64,000 bases of DNA. It comes from Bacteroidota bacterium. Its GTDB lineage: Bacteria; Bacteroidota; Bacteroidia; Chitinophagales; Chitinophagaceae. Made by a program: the position numbers and the translations under genes. Below, piece after piece: positions 62,443 through 64,000 of the stretch (position 1 is the stretch's first letter; each line of letters starts with the position of its first letter). The stretch is from positions 1 through 64,000 of the forward strand of contig SYIK01000010.1 of assembly GCA_005798905.1 (NCBI GenBank). The letters run 5' to 3'. The notes below the pieces were generated by a model, which was not told the origin of the DNA, ran no database searches, and saw only the letters and a list, made by a program, of their open reading frames with translations.

Positions 62443-62476
62443 CAAACATAATATAGCCGATTGATAATAAAACAAA
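62443..62476 (-). promoter_or_regulatory. Promoter of metF
   Basis: On the minus strand TTTG (complement of 62473-62476) is followed after 22 bases by TATGTTTG (complement of 62443-62450). Both elements fit the Bacteroidota consensus. The ATG lies 14 bases after the -7 box. Confidence 0.5.
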
Positions 62477-62520
62477 ATATTAAAATTGATTGCTTCGTAT
62501 TTCATCATCAACGCATACCT

Positions 62521-62528
62521 TATTTTTG
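62521..62528 (+). promoter_or_regulatory. -7 box next to the lptB start
   Basis: TATTTTTG ends six bases before the ATG at 62535, so the predicted transcript has almost no leader. It also argues against a longer reading frame beginning at 62490. Confidence 0.45.
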
Positions 62529-62534
62529 CTTTGT

Positions 62535-63305
62535 ATGTCAATTTCAATTCAAACAAAAAATCTTGTCAAGCGATATGGCCATCGCACGGTTGTAGATAAT
62601 GTTTCGATTGAAGTAAACCAGGGAGAGATTGTTGGTTTGCTTGGGCCAAATGGTGCTGGTAAAACAACCACATTTTATCAGGTTGTTGGATTAATCAAAC
62701 CAGATGATGGAGCTGTTTTTTTGGATGATAAAAATATAACCACATTACCTATGTACAAAAGAGCAAAAATGGGAATTGGTTATTTACCGCAAGAACCATC
62801 CATATTTCGAAAATTGACAGTAGAAGACAACCTGCTTGCTATTTTAGAAATGACTACATTAAATAAAGAAGTGCGTAAACAAAAACTAGAACAGCTCCTT
62901 TTAGAATTTCGATTACAACATGTTAGAAAAAATATGGGTGATGTGCTTAGTGGCGGAGAAAGAAGAAGAACAGAAATTGCCAGAGCACTATCGGTAGATC
63001 CAAAATTTATATTGCTCGATGAACCATTTGCTGGCATTGACCCTATTGCAGTAGAGGATATTCAAAGTATTGTAGCAAAATTAAAATATAAAAATATTGG
63101 CATCCTCATCACCGATCACAATGTAACCGAAACGCTTTCTATTTGCGACCGCGCTTATCTTTTAATTGAAGGAAAAATATTCAAACACGGAACCGCCGAA
63201 GAGTTAGCTGCCGATGACGATGTGCGAAAATTGTATCTCGGAAGAAATTTTGAATTAAAAAGAAAAGAATATTTGCACCAAGAAGCAAAAGAATCTGTTC
63301 AATAA
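62535..63305 (+). CDS. lptB: LPS export ABC transporter ATPase LptB
   Basis: This 256-residue ATPase drives lipopolysaccharide transport by LptFG. The Walker A is GPNGAGKTT; the signature is [15 protein letters not shown] and the Walker B is [12 protein letters not shown]. The switch His is in [23 protein letters not shown] and [12 protein letters not shown] are typical of LptB rather than amino acid transporters. ATG 62535 gives the usual N terminus and follows a -7 box. Confidence 0.93.
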   Translation: MSISIQTKNLVKRYGHRTVVDNVSIEVNQGEIVGLLGPNGAGKTTTFYQVVGLIKPDDGAVFLDDKNITTLPMYKRAKMGIGYLPQEPSIFRKLTVEDNLLAILEMTTLNKEVRKQKLEQLLLEFRLQHVRKNMGDVLSGGERRRTEIARALSVDPKFILLDEPFAGIDPIAVEDIQSIVAKLKYKNIGILITDHNVTETLSICDRAYLLIEGKIFKHGTAEELAADDDVRKLYLGRNFELKRKEYLHQEAKESVQ

Positions 63306-63341
63306 AGTTTTCCATAAATAATTTTATCTTGCTAACTATCA

Positions 63342-64000
63342 ATGAATCTGCTTAGTCCAGCCATATCATCTCTTGCCCGAATGCGAATGTGGCGCATAGA
63401 CGCATGGAAAGAAAACGCCGAGGATGTTCAGCGCGATGTATTACAAAATTTAGTAACCGCAGCACAATACACCGAATTTGGAAGAAGGTATAATTTTTCT
63501 CAGCTTTCTAATATCCGCGATTTTAAAAATGCAATTCCAATTCATGAATACGATGATTTAAAACCTTACATCAATCGAATGATGAAAGGCGAACAAAATG
63601 TTTTATGGAATACGCCAATTTATTGGTTTGCGAAAAGCAGCGGAACCACAAGCGATAAAAGTAAATTCATTCCTGTAAGTGAAGAAAGTTTACAGGATTG
63701 TCATTACAAAGCCGCAAAAGATGTACTAACGCTTTATTATAATTTCAATCCAAATTCTGAATTGTTAACTAGTAAAGGATTGATTATTGGTGGAAGCCAC
63801 ACCATTAACCCGATGAATGAAGAAGCGCAATACGGCGACTTAAGCGCAGTGCTTTTGCAAAACACACCTTTTTGGGGAAACTGGTTTCGAACGCCAGATT
63901 TAGACATTGCGTTGATGAATGAATGGGAATCGAAAATTGAAAAATTAGCAAGTTCAACTTCAAAAGAAAATGTATCATCTATTTCGGGGGTGCCAACTTG
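63342..64000 (+). CDS. GH3 family protein, N-terminal part (cut by the window end)
   Basis: The first 219 residues are visible: MNLLSPAISSLARMRMWRI, then TEFGRRYNF and WFAKSSGTTSDKSKFIPVS, the ATP-binding stretch of the GH3 auxin-responsive family. Bacterial members of this acyl-adenylate-type family are about 500 residues and their substrates are mostly unknown. The reading frame is open to the window end, so the gene is incomplete here. It follows lptB by 36 bases on the same strand. Confidence 0.88.
   Translation, partial: MNLLSPAISSLARMRMWRIDAWKENAEDVQRDVLQNLVTAAQYTEFGRRYNFSQLSNIRDFKNAIPIHEYDDLKPYINRMMKGEQNVLWNTPIYWFAKSSGTTSDKSKFIPVSEESLQDCHYKAAKDVLTLYYNFNPNSELLTSKGLIIGGSHTINPMNEEAQYGDLSAVLLQNTPFWGNWFRTPDLDIALMNEWESKIEKLASSTSKENVSSISGVPT

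Noticed and set aside
1-64000. CRISPR array, tRNA, rRNA or insertion sequence
   Set aside because: No regularly spaced direct repeats, tRNA-like cloverleaf with conserved arms, rRNA segments or transposase genes were recognised by reading; a tRNA scan was not run.

Overview
The window is AT-rich, gene-dense chromosomal DNA of a member of the Bacteroidota, most likely a Chitinophagales/Sphingobacteriales-type organism. This is inferred from gene content and signals, not from a database search. The main evidence is the alternative complex III (ActABCDEF) operon joined to an aa3-type cytochrome oxidase operon, a MoaC-MoaB fusion, TlpA/Omp28/DUF6029 secreted proteins, and many -7 promoter boxes of the Bacteroidota form TAnnTTTG. 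No rRNA, tRNA, CRISPR array or insertion sequence was recognised.

Layout. (1) 1-2.6 kb: integron-like gene cassettes. An attC-like hairpin at the left edge is followed by a 2.05-kb cassette with a PIF1-type helicase, a second attC-like site, and a DUF2200 gene with no attC after it. (2) 2.6-4.1 kb: a U32 protein and a small ferredoxin. (3) 4.4-17.3 kb: an operon-like run for an exported molybdenum enzyme of the nitrate reductase/nitrite oxidoreductase type (alpha, beta, a cytochrome c-heme b gamma subunit, a TorD-type chaperone), then a complete set of molybdenum cofactor genes (moaA, moeA, mobA, moaD, moeB, moaE, moaCB) with a TauE-type exporter inside. A Crp/Fnr-type palindrome lies upstream. 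(4) 17.3-31.2 kb: housekeeping and lipid genes (FabH-like, lipid kinase, patatin-like membrane protein, heme A synthase, RNase HII, peptidase, KorB, acyl-CoA dehydrogenase, MarR, glycosyltransferase, TrmB, alkyltransferase-like protein). (5) 31.2-46.9 kb, minus strand: one respiratory operon, ActA-B-C-D-E-F, CoxB, CoxA, CyoE, two CoxC-type proteins, a subunit IV-like protein, Sco1 and DUF420. (6) 47-64 kb: purN, secreted proteins, a second cassette-like scar carrying a 137-bp exact copy of the left-edge repeat, dipeptidase, cysS, two rhomboids, rlmD, thioredoxin-like secreted proteins, metF, lptB and the start of a GH3-family gene.

How it fits together. The respiratory operon would carry electrons from menaquinol through ACIII to an aa3 oxidase, with assembly factors in the same operon and heme A synthase elsewhere in the window. 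The molybdoenzyme operon adds nitrogen-oxide (or similar oxyanion) chemistry and carries its own cofactor supply; the Fnr-like site suggests induction at low oxygen. The most unusual material is the pair of attC-like loci: cassette starts and attC arms match as expected for integron cassettes, yet no integrase is present in the window.
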